DNA of 64,000 bases from Burkholderia sp. Bp9142 (lineage in GTDB: Bacteria; Pseudomonadota; Gammaproteobacteria; Burkholderiales; Burkholderiaceae): NCBI RefSeq assembly GCF_003853415.1, contig NZ_QTPP01000027.1, forward strand, positions 1 through 64,000, in the 5' to 3' direction. The position numbers were made by a program, and so were the translations under genes. This document shows, in pieces, positions 28,337 to 37,181 of the stretch (the first letter of the stretch is position 1; every line of letters begins with the position of its first letter). The notes beneath the pieces are model-generated. The model was given only the letters and a program-made list of their open reading frames with translations, searched no databases and was not told the origin of the DNA.

Positions 28337-28375
28337 CGCCCCGCTTCGTCCACGCGAAGCGGGGCGTTTGTTTTT
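28337..28375 (+). terminator. Rho-independent terminator of the acxABC operon
   Basis: CGCCCCGCTTCG (28337-28348) and CGAAGCGGGGCG (28355-28366) form a perfect 12-bp stem with a 6-nt loop, followed by TTTGTTTTT. The rest of the 383-bp gap to acxR shows no gene and should hold the acxR promoter. Confidence 0.93.
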
Positions 28376-28682
28376 CGAACGTTCGATTTCCGGACGCGCG
28401 GCGTGTTTCCGGCCGGATTGCGGATGGCACGGGCGGGTGCATTCGGGCAGGCATCGCGAAGTGCGCCGTGCGGCTCCGTCTGGCGTGTACCTTGCTTGTC
28501 CGGTCTCGCAACGGTGGGGCCACGGTGCTGGATCAGAGTACGATGCGAAGAGGCACACTGTCGGCACACCGACGGCACACCGCGGCGCAGGTCGTGGTGG
28601 GTGCCGCGGTGCACAACCTACACAAGGAGCCGAAACATACGGCTTCGCGATTCGCGGCCACGCGAATCGCCAGGAGACACGC

Positions 28683-30701
28683 ATGCAACATACCGGTACG
28701 CCAATGGACTGGTTTTCCAGCCCGGAGCACGACGGCAGCATCATGTCCGCATGGGAACACCTGGTCGGCGGCGGCGAGCGCCAGTCGAACACGGTGCGCG
28801 GCGTTGTGGACGATTCATGGCAGCGCTGTCTCGTCGGCCACGTCGATCCGGCCGGAAACCGCGCGCCGCCGCCGATCGACGAAAACCAGCTCGGACAGGG
28901 GCGGGCGGCAAACGAGCGGCTCGTCAGCGCGAGCCTGCCGCTGATGCAGCAGACGCGCGAGTTGCTGTCGCAGACCGGCACCGTCATGCTGCTTGCCGAT
29001 CCGGAAGGCATGATCCTGCAGCACGAGGGCGACGTGCATATCGTCGATCCGGCAAGGGAGGTCGGGCTGATCCCGGGCTGCAACTGGACCGAACTCAGTT
29101 GCGGCACCAACGCGATCGGCACCGCGCTCGCATTGCGCCAGCCGGTTCAGATCCACGGCGCCGAGCACTTTTGTGCCGGCATCAAGCGGTGGACGTGTTC
29201 GGCAACCGTTATCCGCGATCCGCTCGACGGTCAGGTACTCGGTGTCATCGATGTGTCCGGTCTTGCCGATACGTACAGCCGTTACAGTCTCGCGCTGGCC
29301 GTGTCGCTCGCGGGGCGCATCGAAAGCCGTATCGCGAAGGATGCGATGGAGCGCCGCTTGCGCATGCTGGACCGATGCGCATCTCGCTTTGGTTCCCTGG
29401 CATCGGACGGGGTGCTCATCGTCGACGAGCGAGGGCGCCTCGTCAAGGCGAATGCCCAGGTCGGGCCCGCATTGCGGCGTCTCGGATTCGATGTCCGGGT
29501 CGATGCCGGCTTCGTGTTGCCGGGGCTGAACGGCATGGCGGGGACGTCGGCTGCCGCGCCGGCATGGCTGCGTTACGCCCACGTCGAGATTCTGCGCGAA
29601 GGCGGCACGATACTGGGCTTCATGGTGGTGATACCGGGCGTCGACGTGGCGCGTGAAACGGTTTCGATCCCGCGACGGAAGGACGACGGCGATACGGCCG
29701 GTGCGTTCAAGCGTCTCGTCGGCGACAGCGGCGTGTTGCGGGGCGCCGTCGACAAGGCGCGTCAGCTCGCGCGGTCGCGCGTTCCGGTTCTGTTGCTCGG
29801 CGAAACGGGCGTGGGCAAGGAGCTTTTTGCGCAGGGTATCCATCAGGGAAGCGAGCGCATGGATGGTCCGTTCATTGCGCTCAATTGTGGTGGCCTGTCG
29901 CGCGATCTGCTTGCCAGCGAGCTGTTCGGGTATGCGGAAGGCGCGTTCACGGGCGCGCGCAAGTCGGGGGCGGCCGGCAAGATCGAAGCGGCCAACGGCG
30001 GCACGCTGTTTCTCGACGAGATCGGTGAAATGCCGATCGATATCCAACCTCACCTGTTGCGGGTTCTCGAGGAGAACGAAATTTACCGGCTCGGGGAAAA
30101 CACCCCGCGCAAGGTGAACTTCCGGCTCGTTGCGGCAACGCATCGTGACCTGAAGGAGGCCATTGCCGGCGGCACGTTTCGCATGGATCTGTTCTACCGG
30201 ATCGCCGTCACGACCATTTCGATTCCGAGCCTGCGTGAGCGAAGCGAGGATTTGCCTGCCCTGATCGCCTATTGGCTCGAGCGTTTATGCCACTCGTATG
30301 GCATGCCGGCCAGTTCGTTCGACGACCACGCCTATGGTCTCCTCCTGAATTACGCGTGGCCGGGCAATGTGCGCGAGTTGCGCAACGCGATCGAAGGCTC
30401 GCTTTTGCTGGCAGGAGGATCGGTGATCACCGCTGACGAATTGCCCGCCGAAATTCGTGCGGCTGGTGCCATTGCCAACCGGGTTGGGGAACCGGTTGCA
30501 AGAGCAGCGCAGATGAGTCCCGAGGAATCGCTCAAAATGGCTGAAGCGGAGACGATTCGCCGTGCGCTCGATCGAAATGCCGGGAACCTTACCCGGACAG
30601 CGAATCAGCTGCGCATCGCGAAAAGCACGCTTTACGAAAAGATTCGCCGATACGACCTGAATGCGGAAGTGAGCGACGTGCGCCGGCGCCGGGATGGCTG
30701 A
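28683..30701 (+). CDS. acxR: Sigma-54-dependent activator of acetone carboxylase (AcoR-type)
   Basis: A 672-residue enhancer-binding protein. A GAF-type sensor region (about 85-220, with CNWTELSCGTNAIGTAL) is followed by an AAA+ domain. That domain carries Walker A GETGVGKE (373-380), the sigma-54 contact loop GAFTGA (420-425) and Walker B TLFLDEIGEM (441-450). A Fis-type helix-turn-helix is at the C-terminus (NLTRTANQLRIAKSTLYEKI). The architecture is that of AcoR/AcxR, and the RpoN promoter before acxA is the evident target. GGAG precedes the start at 28683. The inducer is presumably acetone or a precursor such as 2-propanol (inference). Confidence 0.92.
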   Translation: MQHTGTPMDWFSSPEHDGSIMSAWEHLVGGGERQSNTVRGVVDDSWQRCLVGHVDPAGNRAPPPIDENQLGQGRAANERLVSASLPLMQQTRELLSQTGTVMLLADPEGMILQHEGDVHIVDPAREVGLIPGCNWTELSCGTNAIGTALALRQPVQIHGAEHFCAGIKRWTCSATVIRDPLDGQVLGVIDVSGLADTYSRYSLALAVSLAGRIESRIAKDAMERRLRMLDRCASRFGSLASDGVLIVDERGRLVKANAQVGPALRRLGFDVRVDAGFVLPGLNGMAGTSAAAPAWLRYAHVEILREGGTILGFMVVIPGVDVARETVSIPRRKDDGDTAGAFKRLVGDSGVLRGAVDKARQLARSRVPVLLLGETGVGKELFAQGIHQGSERMDGPFIALNCGGLSRDLLASELFGYAEGAFTGARKSGAAGKIEAANGGTLFLDEIGEMPIDIQPHLLRVLEENEIYRLGENTPRKVNFRLVAATHRDLKEAIAGGTFRMDLFYRIAVTTISIPSLRERSEDLPALIAYWLERLCHSYGMPASSFDDHAYGLLLNYAWPGNVRELRNAIEGSLLLAGGSVITADELPAEIRAAGAIANRVGEPVARAAQMSPEESLKMAEAETIRRALDRNAGNLTRTANQLRIAKSTLYEKIRRYDLNAEVSDVRRRRDG

Positions 30702-30860
30702 ACATCGAGATCGTCGAGAAGGGCGGCGCGCATGCGCTCATTGCAGATTTATTTTGCCGCAAAGGCTATACGTCGACGACGATGTCGGAGATCGCGCGTG
30801 CCGCGGGGACGACAGTGGCGAACCTGTATGTGTATTTCGACTCGAAGCTGCTGATTCTCT
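30701..30860 (+). pseudogene. TetR regulator remnant, N-terminal helix-turn-helix only
   Basis: The frame starting near 30707 encodes KGGAHALIADLFCRKGYTST then TMSEIARAAGTTVANLYVYF and DSKLLIL. This is unmistakably the DNA-binding half of a TetR regulator, with the helix-turn-helix and YFDSK motif. It loses similarity at about 30860, has no own start codon or ribosome site, and abuts an alcohol dehydrogenase fragment. It is a relic. Confidence 0.8.
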
Positions 30861-30867
30861 CGACGGG

Positions 30868-31137
30868 ACGGTGCTGTTACCTGACGGTCTCGACTCTGTC
30901 GATGCTGCGCCGATGATGTGCGCCGGATACACCACCTGGAGCGGCTTGCGCGATGCCGCGCCGCAGCCGCACGAGAAGGTCGCCGTGCCGGGGATTGGCG
31001 GATTAGGGGGCACGTGGCCGTGCAACTGTCCAGTGCGTGCGGTTTCGAGACCGTGGCCATTACACATTCCGCAGACAAGCGCGGTCTTGCGCTCCAGCTG
31101 GGCGCGGACCAGGTCGTCGGCCGCGGCGCGGAGTTGC
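30868..31137 (+). pseudogene. Zinc alcohol dehydrogenase remnant with frameshift
   Basis: The sequence LPDGLDSVDAAPMMCAGYTT, then WSGLR and the Rossmann GIGGLG, is the middle of an AdhP-like alcohol dehydrogenase. At the G-run 31006-31010 the frame shifts, and the homology continues in another frame (HVAVQLSSACGFETVAITHS, then LGADQVV). Neither the zinc-binding N-terminus nor the C-terminus is present. The gene is dead. Confidence 0.8.
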
Positions 31138-31226
31138 GCGACCAGGGTGGCGCATCTACCGAACGAACTCGATTTGAACGGTCGCCCAGACGGCAGCGCG
31201 TTTTGCCCCCGCCCCGCGGCGCGATG

Positions 31227-32030
31227 CTAGATGATGACCCATCCGCGATCCTGGAAGTCGCGGACGGTTGCTTCCACCCGGTTGGCCGCATCGCGCAGGT
31301 CGGGTAGAACGTTAGCTGACAAATCCTCGGGCGTGCGCCTCGACCGGTGAGAGGCAAAGCTCATGGCGGCGATGACCCTGCCTGTCCGTTCCCGCAGCGG
31401 GACCGCAAGTGACAGTGTCCCGGGTTCCATTTCATCGATCGCCAGTGCGTAGTCCACCGTCCTGATCTGCTGCAGGGCAATCTTCAACGTTGCAACGTCC
31501 GTGATCGACGCCGGGCCTTGCGCCTTCAGCGTCACGCCTTCCAGCCGTCGATCCAGTTCCGCTTCCGGCAGGTTGGCGAGGAGAACCTTGCCGCTCGCCG
31601 AGCAATGGGCGGGAAGCCGGTCGCCAATACCGAGCCGTGACGTAAAGATGCGACGTGTCGCGTCGCGGCACACGAACAGAATGTCGAGCCCCTCCAGCAC
31701 GGAGATCGAGCACGCGTCATCGAGGCGGTCGGCGAATTGAAGAACCTCGGACGCAACCGTACTCCAGAGGCTGCCTTTCGCCAGCATGCCGCGACCCAGG
31801 GACAACACCTTGGGCGACGAATTGTATTCGCCGCGGTCTTCGGCAACGTAGCCCAAATGCGTGAGCGTCAGCAGGATGCGGCGTGCCGCCGCGCGGCTCA
31901 CGCCCATTGCAGTCGCGACTTCGCTGCATCCCAACGGGGCAGACGCATCCGCCAGCACCTCGAGGCATGCAAGGCCTCTCGCGAGCGTTTGGGCGAAGTC
32001 CTGCTTCTGTAATTCCTTGGTCGAGTCCAT
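31227..32030 (-). CDS. IclR family regulator of the inositol-like cluster
   Basis: A 267-residue IclR-type regulator. The winged helix-turn-helix is at about 14-75 (FAQTLARGLACLEVLADASA, then VATAMGVSRAAARRILLTL). The effector domain contains GIGDRLPAHCSASGKVLLA, characteristic of the PcaR/PobR branch. ATG at 32030 or a GTG six bases upstream could start it. It is divergent from the catabolic cluster, and two near-identical operators lie between them, so it very likely controls both itself and the cluster. The ligand is unknown. Confidence 0.9.
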   Translation of the reverse strand: MDSTKELQKQDFAQTLARGLACLEVLADASAPLGCSEVATAMGVSRAAARRILLTLTHLGYVAEDRGEYNSSPKVLSLGRGMLAKGSLWSTVASEVLQFADRLDDACSISVLEGLDILFVCRDATRRIFTSRLGIGDRLPAHCSASGKVLLANLPEAELDRRLEGVTLKAQGPASITDVATLKIALQQIRTVDYALAIDEMEPGTLSLAVPLRERTGRVIAAMSFASHRSRRTPEDLSANVLPDLRDAANRVEATVRDFQDRGWVII

Positions 32031-32068
32031 AGCCACCGGTACCGAATGTTATGTCCGATTGTCTCATG

Positions 32069-32101
32069 TGTGCGATAAACGCGCAATCGTGCGAAATGTT
32101 A
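32069..32101. promoter_or_regulatory. IclR operator, copy 1 (iclR-proximal)
   Basis: TGTGCGATAAACGCGCAA followed by GTGCG and ATGTTA matches copy 2 at 32216-32249 almost base for base. The dyad TGTGCG/CGCGCA has one mismatch. It sits 39 bp upstream of the regulator's start codon, suited to autoregulation. Confidence 0.7.
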
Positions 32102-32215
32102 GGTGTTTTCCCGGAAATGCAGGATCGAACAGGCCCCGGCCAAATTCGTCGAAATCGGCATGGCTCGTTATAGGACGGGCGTCTCGGAGAAGTTTCAGAG
32201 GTGCCTGGTGATGGA

Positions 32216-32249
32216 TGTGCGATAAACGCACAAGTGCGCGATATGTTGA
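32216..32249. promoter_or_regulatory. IclR operator, copy 2 (promoter-proximal)
   Basis: The perfect dyad TGTGCG-ATAAA-CGCACA (32216-32232) is followed by GTGCGCGATATGTTGA. The 3' end of the element overlaps the -35 box of the cluster promoter. Its form, short arms around an AT-rich 5-bp centre, resembles PcaR-type IclR operators. Confidence 0.75.
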
Positions 32250-32274
32250 CACTGCTCGGGGCCGCTCCTACACT
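32246..32274 (+). promoter_or_regulatory. Sigma-70 promoter of the inositol-like catabolic cluster
   Basis: TTGACA (32246-32251) and TACACT (32269-32274) are 17 bp apart, ending 49 bp before the first start codon. The -35 box is consensus and the -10 box matches 4 of 6. It adjoins the second IclR operator. Confidence 0.75.
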
Positions 32275-32323
32275 GAACTCATCAACCGCATGTAGGCGAT
32301 GAACTTTTCAGGAGACGAACGAA

Positions 32324-33655
32324 ATGGCACGTTGGCTCAAGCAGGGCATGGACGAAGCAGCGCGGCGCGAGATTGACAGCAAGGTCAGGCAGACCGTCGA
32401 GGACGCGATTCGCGACGTCGAGGTCCGCGGAGATGAGGCTGTGCGAGAAATGTCGATCAGGTTCGATGGCCTCGATCGCGAGAGTTACCGGTTGAGCGAC
32501 CAGGAAATTCAGGCCTGCCTGAGTGAGTTGTCGGAGGGCGAACTTGAGGATATCCGGTTTGCTCAGGCGCAAGTGCGCAACTTTGCGGAAATCCAACGTG
32601 CGTCGATGCTCGATGTCGAGCAAGAGACGCTTCCTGGTGTGTTTCTCGGCCACAAGAACATTCCGATGAATTCGGTCGGTTGTTACGTGCCCGGTGGGAA
32701 ATATCCGCTTCTTGCGTCGGCCCACATGTCGGTGCTCACGGCGAAGGTCGCCGGCGTGAAGCGTGTCGTGACGTGTGCGCCGCCGTTCAAGGGCAAGCCG
32801 GCGGCGGCAATCGTTGCTGCGCAGCATCTGGCGGGCGCTGACGAAATTTACGTGCTGGGCGGTATCCAGGCGATCGCGGCGATGGCCGTTGGCACGAAGA
32901 CGATTCAGCCGGTCGACATGCTGGTCGGGCCGGGCAATGCCTTCGTCGCCGAGGCGAAGCGCCAACTGTTCGGGCGAGTCGGCATCGACCTGTTTGCGGG
33001 GCCGACGGAAACCTTGGTCATCGCGGACGACACGGTCGACGGCGAAATTTGCGCGGTCGACCTGCTGGGGCAGGCGGAGCACGGGGCGAATTCGCCGGCA
33101 ATCCTTCTCACGGTTTCGGAGCAGCTGGCACGCGACACCCAGCGGGAGATCGAGCGCCTGCTCGACCTGATGCCCACGGGGCAGACCGCTCGTGCGGCGT
33201 GGAACGACTACGGCCAGATCATCGTTGCGGACGACTATGAAGACGCGCTGCGCGTGGCCGACGGCATTGCATCGGAACATGTGCAGGTCATGACCGATCG
33301 TGACGACTGGTTCCTTGAGAACATGACGAACTACGGCGCCCTGTTTCTCGGGCCCCGGACCAACGTTGCGTATGGCGACAAGGTGATCGGCACCAATCAC
33401 ACGCTCCCCACGCTCAAGTCGGCGCGTTATACCGGCGGGTTGTGGGTCGGCAAGTTCCTCAAGACCTGCACCTATCAGTATGTGAAGACCGACGCAGCGA
33501 CGACCCTGGTCGGCGAGTACTGCTCGCGCCTGTGTGCGCTGGAAGGGTTCGCCGGGCACGGCGAGCAGGCGAATATCCGCCTGCGCCGGTTCGGCGGTCT
33601 CGACGTGAAACCCTATACCGCCGCTCCCCGCGCCGCGGTGAACGCGATCGGCTGA
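32324..33655 (+). CDS. Histidinol dehydrogenase-like polyol/hydroxy-acid dehydrogenase
   Basis: A 443-residue HisD-family protein. Family signatures include GCYVPGGKYPLLASAHM, the zinc region GQAEHG and the catalytic EH pair in ASEHVQVM. HisD oxidises histidinol in histidine synthesis, but paralogues in catabolic operons (for example HpsN for 2,3-dihydroxypropane sulfonate) act on other alcohols. Here it is the first gene of an IclR-controlled carbohydrate cluster with no his genes around it, so a catabolic substrate is far more likely. It may oxidise a primary or secondary alcohol of the pathway acid to a keto or carboxyl group. GGAG lies upstream of the ATG. Confidence 0.85.
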   Translation: MARWLKQGMDEAARREIDSKVRQTVEDAIRDVEVRGDEAVREMSIRFDGLDRESYRLSDQEIQACLSELSEGELEDIRFAQAQVRNFAEIQRASMLDVEQETLPGVFLGHKNIPMNSVGCYVPGGKYPLLASAHMSVLTAKVAGVKRVVTCAPPFKGKPAAAIVAAQHLAGADEIYVLGGIQAIAAMAVGTKTIQPVDMLVGPGNAFVAEAKRQLFGRVGIDLFAGPTETLVIADDTVDGEICAVDLLGQAEHGANSPAILLTVSEQLARDTQREIERLLDLMPTGQTARAAWNDYGQIIVADDYEDALRVADGIASEHVQVMTDRDDWFLENMTNYGALFLGPRTNVAYGDKVIGTNHTLPTLKSARYTGGLWVGKFLKTCTYQYVKTDAATTLVGEYCSRLCALEGFAGHGEQANIRLRRFGGLDVKPYTAAPRAAVNAIG

Positions 33656-33665
33656 GCGAACGATC

Positions 33666-34433
33666 ATGATGCTCCCTGTCACGCCTTCCCTGCGCCTGGA
33701 CGGCCGTCGTGCGCTGGTCACGGGCGCGGGCCGCGGCCTCGGTCTTGCCGCTGCGTCGGCGCTGGCCGCGGCGGGTGCCGAAGTGGTTCTGGCGGCCCGT
33801 TCACCGGACGAGGTGAACGAGGCGGCAGCGGCGATTCGCGAGGCCGGCGGCAAGGCAAGCGGCATCGCACTGGATGTCGTCGACCTGGAGGCGGCGTCGG
33901 CCTGGCTCGAACAAGCGGCCACGTTCGACATCCTCGTCAACAACGCCGGGACGAATCGGCCGGCCGCCTTCCTCGACACCGAAGCGAGCGACTACGACTT
34001 CGTGTTCGACGTCAATGTGCGCGCCGCGTTCTTCGTTGCGCAGGCGGTGGCCCGAAAGCTGGTGCGCGAAGGCCGGCCGGGCTCGATCATCAACGTGTCG
34101 TCCCAGATGGGGCACGTCGGTGCGGCCCGCAGAACCGTCTACTGCGCGACCAAGCATGCGGTGGAAGGCATGACGAAGGCTATCGCGGCTGAACTGGGTG
34201 AACACGGGATACGCGTGAACACGATCTGTCCGACGTTCATCGAAACACCGATGACGAAGCCGTTTTTCGCCGACACCGCATTTCGCGATTTCGTGCTCGG
34301 CAAGCTGAAGCTCGGCCGCCTCGGCGTACCCGAAGACATCATGGGCGCGGTCGTGTTTCTCGCCTCCGATGCGTCGGCGCTGATGACCGGGTCCGCGTTG
34401 ATGCTCGACAGCGGCTGGACCACCACGAGCTGA
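33666..34433 (+). CDS. SDR family oxidoreductase (gluconate 5-dehydrogenase-like)
   Basis: A 255-residue classical short-chain dehydrogenase with TGAGRGLG (cofactor), LVNNAGTNRP, the catalytic serine in NVSSQMG and YCATK. It resembles Ga5DH-type enzymes that interconvert hydroxyl and keto groups of sugar acids with NAD(P). It is 10 bp behind the HisD-like gene. The start may be at the first or second of two adjacent ATG codons. The substrate is presumably an intermediate of the pathway. Confidence 0.88.
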   Translation: MMLPVTPSLRLDGRRALVTGAGRGLGLAAASALAAAGAEVVLAARSPDEVNEAAAAIREAGGKASGIALDVVDLEAASAWLEQAATFDILVNNAGTNRPAAFLDTEASDYDFVFDVNVRAAFFVAQAVARKLVREGRPGSIINVSSQMGHVGAARRTVYCATKHAVEGMTKAIAAELGEHGIRVNTICPTFIETPMTKPFFADTAFRDFVLGKLKLGRLGVPEDIMGAVVFLASDASALMTGSALMLDSGWTTTS

Positions 34434-34471
34434 CCCGCGCCCCCCAACAAAATCATTTGGAGACAATCAGG

Positions 34472-36319
34472 ATGGAAACGGTTCGTTTGACCCTCGCACA
34501 AGCCATCGTCCGGTTTTTGATCGCGCAGAAGATCGATGCCGACGGGGAAGTGCTGCCGCTGTTCTCGGGCGTGCACGCCATCTTCGGGCATGGCAACGTC
34601 ACGTGCCTCGGCTCGGCACTGGAAGAGGTCCAGGACACGCTGCCGACCTATCGCGGTCAGAACGAGCAATCCATGGCGCTCGCGGCCGTGGCCTACGCTC
34701 GAGCACGGCGGCGCAAGCAGATCCATGTCTGCTCGGCGTCGGTGGGCCCGGGGTCGTCGAACATGGTCACCGCCGCGGGCGTTGCATTGTCCGATCGCCT
34801 GCCCGTATTGCTCTTGTGCGGGGACAACTTCGCGTCGCGTTTTCCCGACCCGGTCCTGCAGCAGGTCGAGCATTTCCACGACCTGACGATCACCACGAAC
34901 GATGCGTTCAAGGCGGTGTCGGCATTCTTCGACCGGATCACGCGCCCGGAGCAGATTCTCAGCTCGCTGCCGCAGGCCGTGTCGCTGCTGCTCGATGCGG
35001 CCGATTGCGGGCCCGCCACGATTTCGCTTGCCCAAGACGTGCAGGGCGAGGCGTTCGACTACCCGGTCGAGTTCTTCAAGGAGCGTGTGCATCGCATCGA
35101 GCGCTATCAGGCGCCCGACATTCAGCTGGACGAAGCCGCCGAGATCATCCGTGCCGCGAAGCGGCCGCTGATCGTTGCCGGCGGCGGCGTTCATTACTCG
35201 GGCGCCTGCGAGGAACTTGCCCGATTTTCCGATGCATTCGGCATTCCTGTCGTGGAGACCGTGATGGGCCGCTCGGCGCTTCTGCACGAGCATCGGCTCA
35301 ACCTGGCTTCGATTGGCGTGATGGGGGGCCATGCCGGCAATCGGATCGCGGCGGAAGCCGACGTCGTCATCAACATCGGCACCCGTCTGGCCGACATGAC
35401 CACGGGGTCGTGGAGCGTTTTCCGGAATGGCGACGTCCGGTTCGTCTCGCTCAACACCAACCGCTGCGACGCCAACAAGCATCTGGCGCATCCGGTCGTC
35501 GGCGACGCGAAGCTCTCGCTGAGTGGATTGACCCGGCGGCTCGAGGGGTGGACCGCGCCGGCGGCGTGGGGCGAGCGTGCCGTCGAGGAAAAGGCTTCGT
35601 GGGACGCCATCGTCGAGCGGGATACGGCGTTTCGAGCGCAGCCGGTGCCGAACTACGCGCAGGTCATCGGCGCCGTTCAACGCAATGCCCGGCCGACCGA
35701 CGTCATCGTTTCGGCAGCCGGCGGCTTGCCCGGGGAACTGTATTGCATGTGGAAGTCGGTCGGCGTGGGTACGTTCGAGTCCGAGTATGGCTTTTCGTGC
35801 ATGGGCTACGAGATCGCCGGCGCGTATGGGCAGAAGATCGCCAATCCGGACCGCGAGATATTTGCCATGCTCGGTGACGGGTCGTACCTGATCATGAATT
35901 CCGACATTTATTCGTCGGTCCTGACCGGGAACAAGTTCATCTGCATCGTGTGCGACAACGGCGGATTTGCAGTCATCAACCGCTTGCAGACGAGCAAGGG
36001 GGGCGCCGAGTTCAACAACCTTTTTGCGTCGTCGAAGCGTTCCGGCGACGTGCCGCGAATCGATTTTGCGATGCACGCGCGTTCGATGGGGGCGCTCTCG
36101 GAGAACGTCACGACGATCGCGGAGTTCGAAGCGGCGCTCGTGCGCGCGAGAGAAGCCGATCGGACCTACGTCATCGCGATTCGCACGCATCCGTACGAAT
36201 GGGCAGAAGGCGGCTCCTGGTGGGATGTGGGTATGCCGGAGGTGACGCGTCGCGCATCGATCGAAGAAGCCCGCATCGCGCAGGAATCGCAGCGCTCCCA
36301 TCAGCGCAAAGGCATCTAG
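34472..36319 (+). CDS. iolD: 3D-(3,5/4)-trihydroxycyclohexane-1,2-dione acylhydrolase (IolD)
   Basis: A 615-residue thiamine diphosphate enzyme. The close match to IolD includes IFGHGNVTCLG, the catalytic glutamate region GQNEQSMALA (near residue 65), LQQVEHFHD, and the ThDP-binding GDGSYLIMNS (from about residue 469). The continuation IYSSVLTG and CDNGGFAVINRLQ also fits. IolD opens the ring of the cyclic dione in inositol degradation, giving 5-deoxy-glucuronate. This is the strongest marker that the cluster degrades a cyclitol. GGAG lies 15-20 bp before the ATG. Confidence 0.93.
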   Translation: METVRLTLAQAIVRFLIAQKIDADGEVLPLFSGVHAIFGHGNVTCLGSALEEVQDTLPTYRGQNEQSMALAAVAYARARRRKQIHVCSASVGPGSSNMVTAAGVALSDRLPVLLLCGDNFASRFPDPVLQQVEHFHDLTITTNDAFKAVSAFFDRITRPEQILSSLPQAVSLLLDAADCGPATISLAQDVQGEAFDYPVEFFKERVHRIERYQAPDIQLDEAAEIIRAAKRPLIVAGGGVHYSGACEELARFSDAFGIPVVETVMGRSALLHEHRLNLASIGVMGGHAGNRIAAEADVVINIGTRLADMTTGSWSVFRNGDVRFVSLNTNRCDANKHLAHPVVGDAKLSLSGLTRRLEGWTAPAAWGERAVEEKASWDAIVERDTAFRAQPVPNYAQVIGAVQRNARPTDVIVSAAGGLPGELYCMWKSVGVGTFESEYGFSCMGYEIAGAYGQKIANPDREIFAMLGDGSYLIMNSDIYSSVLTGNKFICIVCDNGGFAVINRLQTSKGGAEFNNLFASSKRSGDVPRIDFAMHARSMGALSENVTTIAEFEAALVRAREADRTYVIAIRTHPYEWAEGGSWWDVGMPEVTRRASIEEARIAQESQRSHQRKGI

Positions 36320-36327
36320 GAGGCGTC

Positions 36328-37155
36328 ATGACTGCGGCTAAGCGCGTTCTGGTGACCGGGTCCACCGGAAACCTCGGAGCGAAGGCGATGGCAGCGTTGA
36401 AGACGCTCGACAACCACGAAGTCACGGGTATCGGGCGGAATTCGACGGGCGACCCGAACGTCATCACGGCCGATCTGGAGTGCTACGACCGCTCGTGGGC
36501 ACAACACTTCGAAGGGGTGGATGCCGTGCTGCATCTGGCGGCCGATCCGAAACCGGTCGGGTCGTGGGATTCGATCACGCGGCTGAACATCGAACTGGCG
36601 CTGAACGTGTTTCGTGCGGCCGAGGAGGCGCACGTCAGGCGGTTCGTCTTCGCCAGTTCGAACTGGGTGCTGGGGGGTTATCGCTTCGGCGACGAGCGAC
36701 TGACGAGCGGGCTCAGCCCGCGGCCTGTCAATCCGTACGGCGCGTCCAAGCTTTTCGTCGAGCGCTACGGACTGGCTGCCGCCGAGCGCACCGGCATGTC
36801 GGTCATCTCGCTGCGGATCGGCTACTGCCAGCCCGGTGCGAACGTGCCCGGACCGCATATGGCGTTCGGGCGTTGGGGCCAGGAAATGTGGCTGGGTAAC
36901 GAAGATTGGGCGCAAGCGGTCATCCGGTCCGTATCGAGTTCGTACGAAGGCGCCGCGGTTCTCAATATCGTGTCCCGCAATCACGGCAGCCGGTGGGACC
37001 TGGACGAGGCGAAGGACACGATCGGCTACCTGCCGGTCGAGTCCCACCGGCCGATATTGACTGCAGGAAACTTGATTAAGGACCGCGGCGCCGCGCTACG
37101 CGAACGGTTCGTTCCGACGGGCGCGTCGGTGCCGCTTTTCGGTGCCCGCTGGTGA
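36328..37155 (+). CDS. NAD-dependent epimerase/dehydratase, uronate dehydrogenase-like
   Basis: A 275-residue extended short-chain dehydrogenase with cofactor loop GSTGNLG (11-17) and catalytic Y137/K141 (YGASK). The segments VFASSNWVLGGYR and LRIGYCQPGAN resemble bacterial uronate dehydrogenases, which oxidise C1 of uronic acids to an aldarolactone. In this cluster the expected substrate would be the uronate-like product of IolD, with an SMP-30 lactonase also encoded. A perfect TAGGAGGCGTC ribosome site precedes the ATG, 9 bp after iolD. UDP-sugar epimerase activity is an alternative. Confidence 0.78.
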   Translation: MTAAKRVLVTGSTGNLGAKAMAALKTLDNHEVTGIGRNSTGDPNVITADLECYDRSWAQHFEGVDAVLHLAADPKPVGSWDSITRLNIELALNVFRAAEEAHVRRFVFASSNWVLGGYRFGDERLTSGLSPRPVNPYGASKLFVERYGLAAAERTGMSVISLRIGYCQPGANVPGPHMAFGRWGQEMWLGNEDWAQAVIRSVSSSYEGAAVLNIVSRNHGSRWDLDEAKDTIGYLPVESHRPILTAGNLIKDRGAALRERFVPTGASVPLFGARW

Positions 37156-37181
37156 GACCGCTGGTAATACATGAGACAGAC

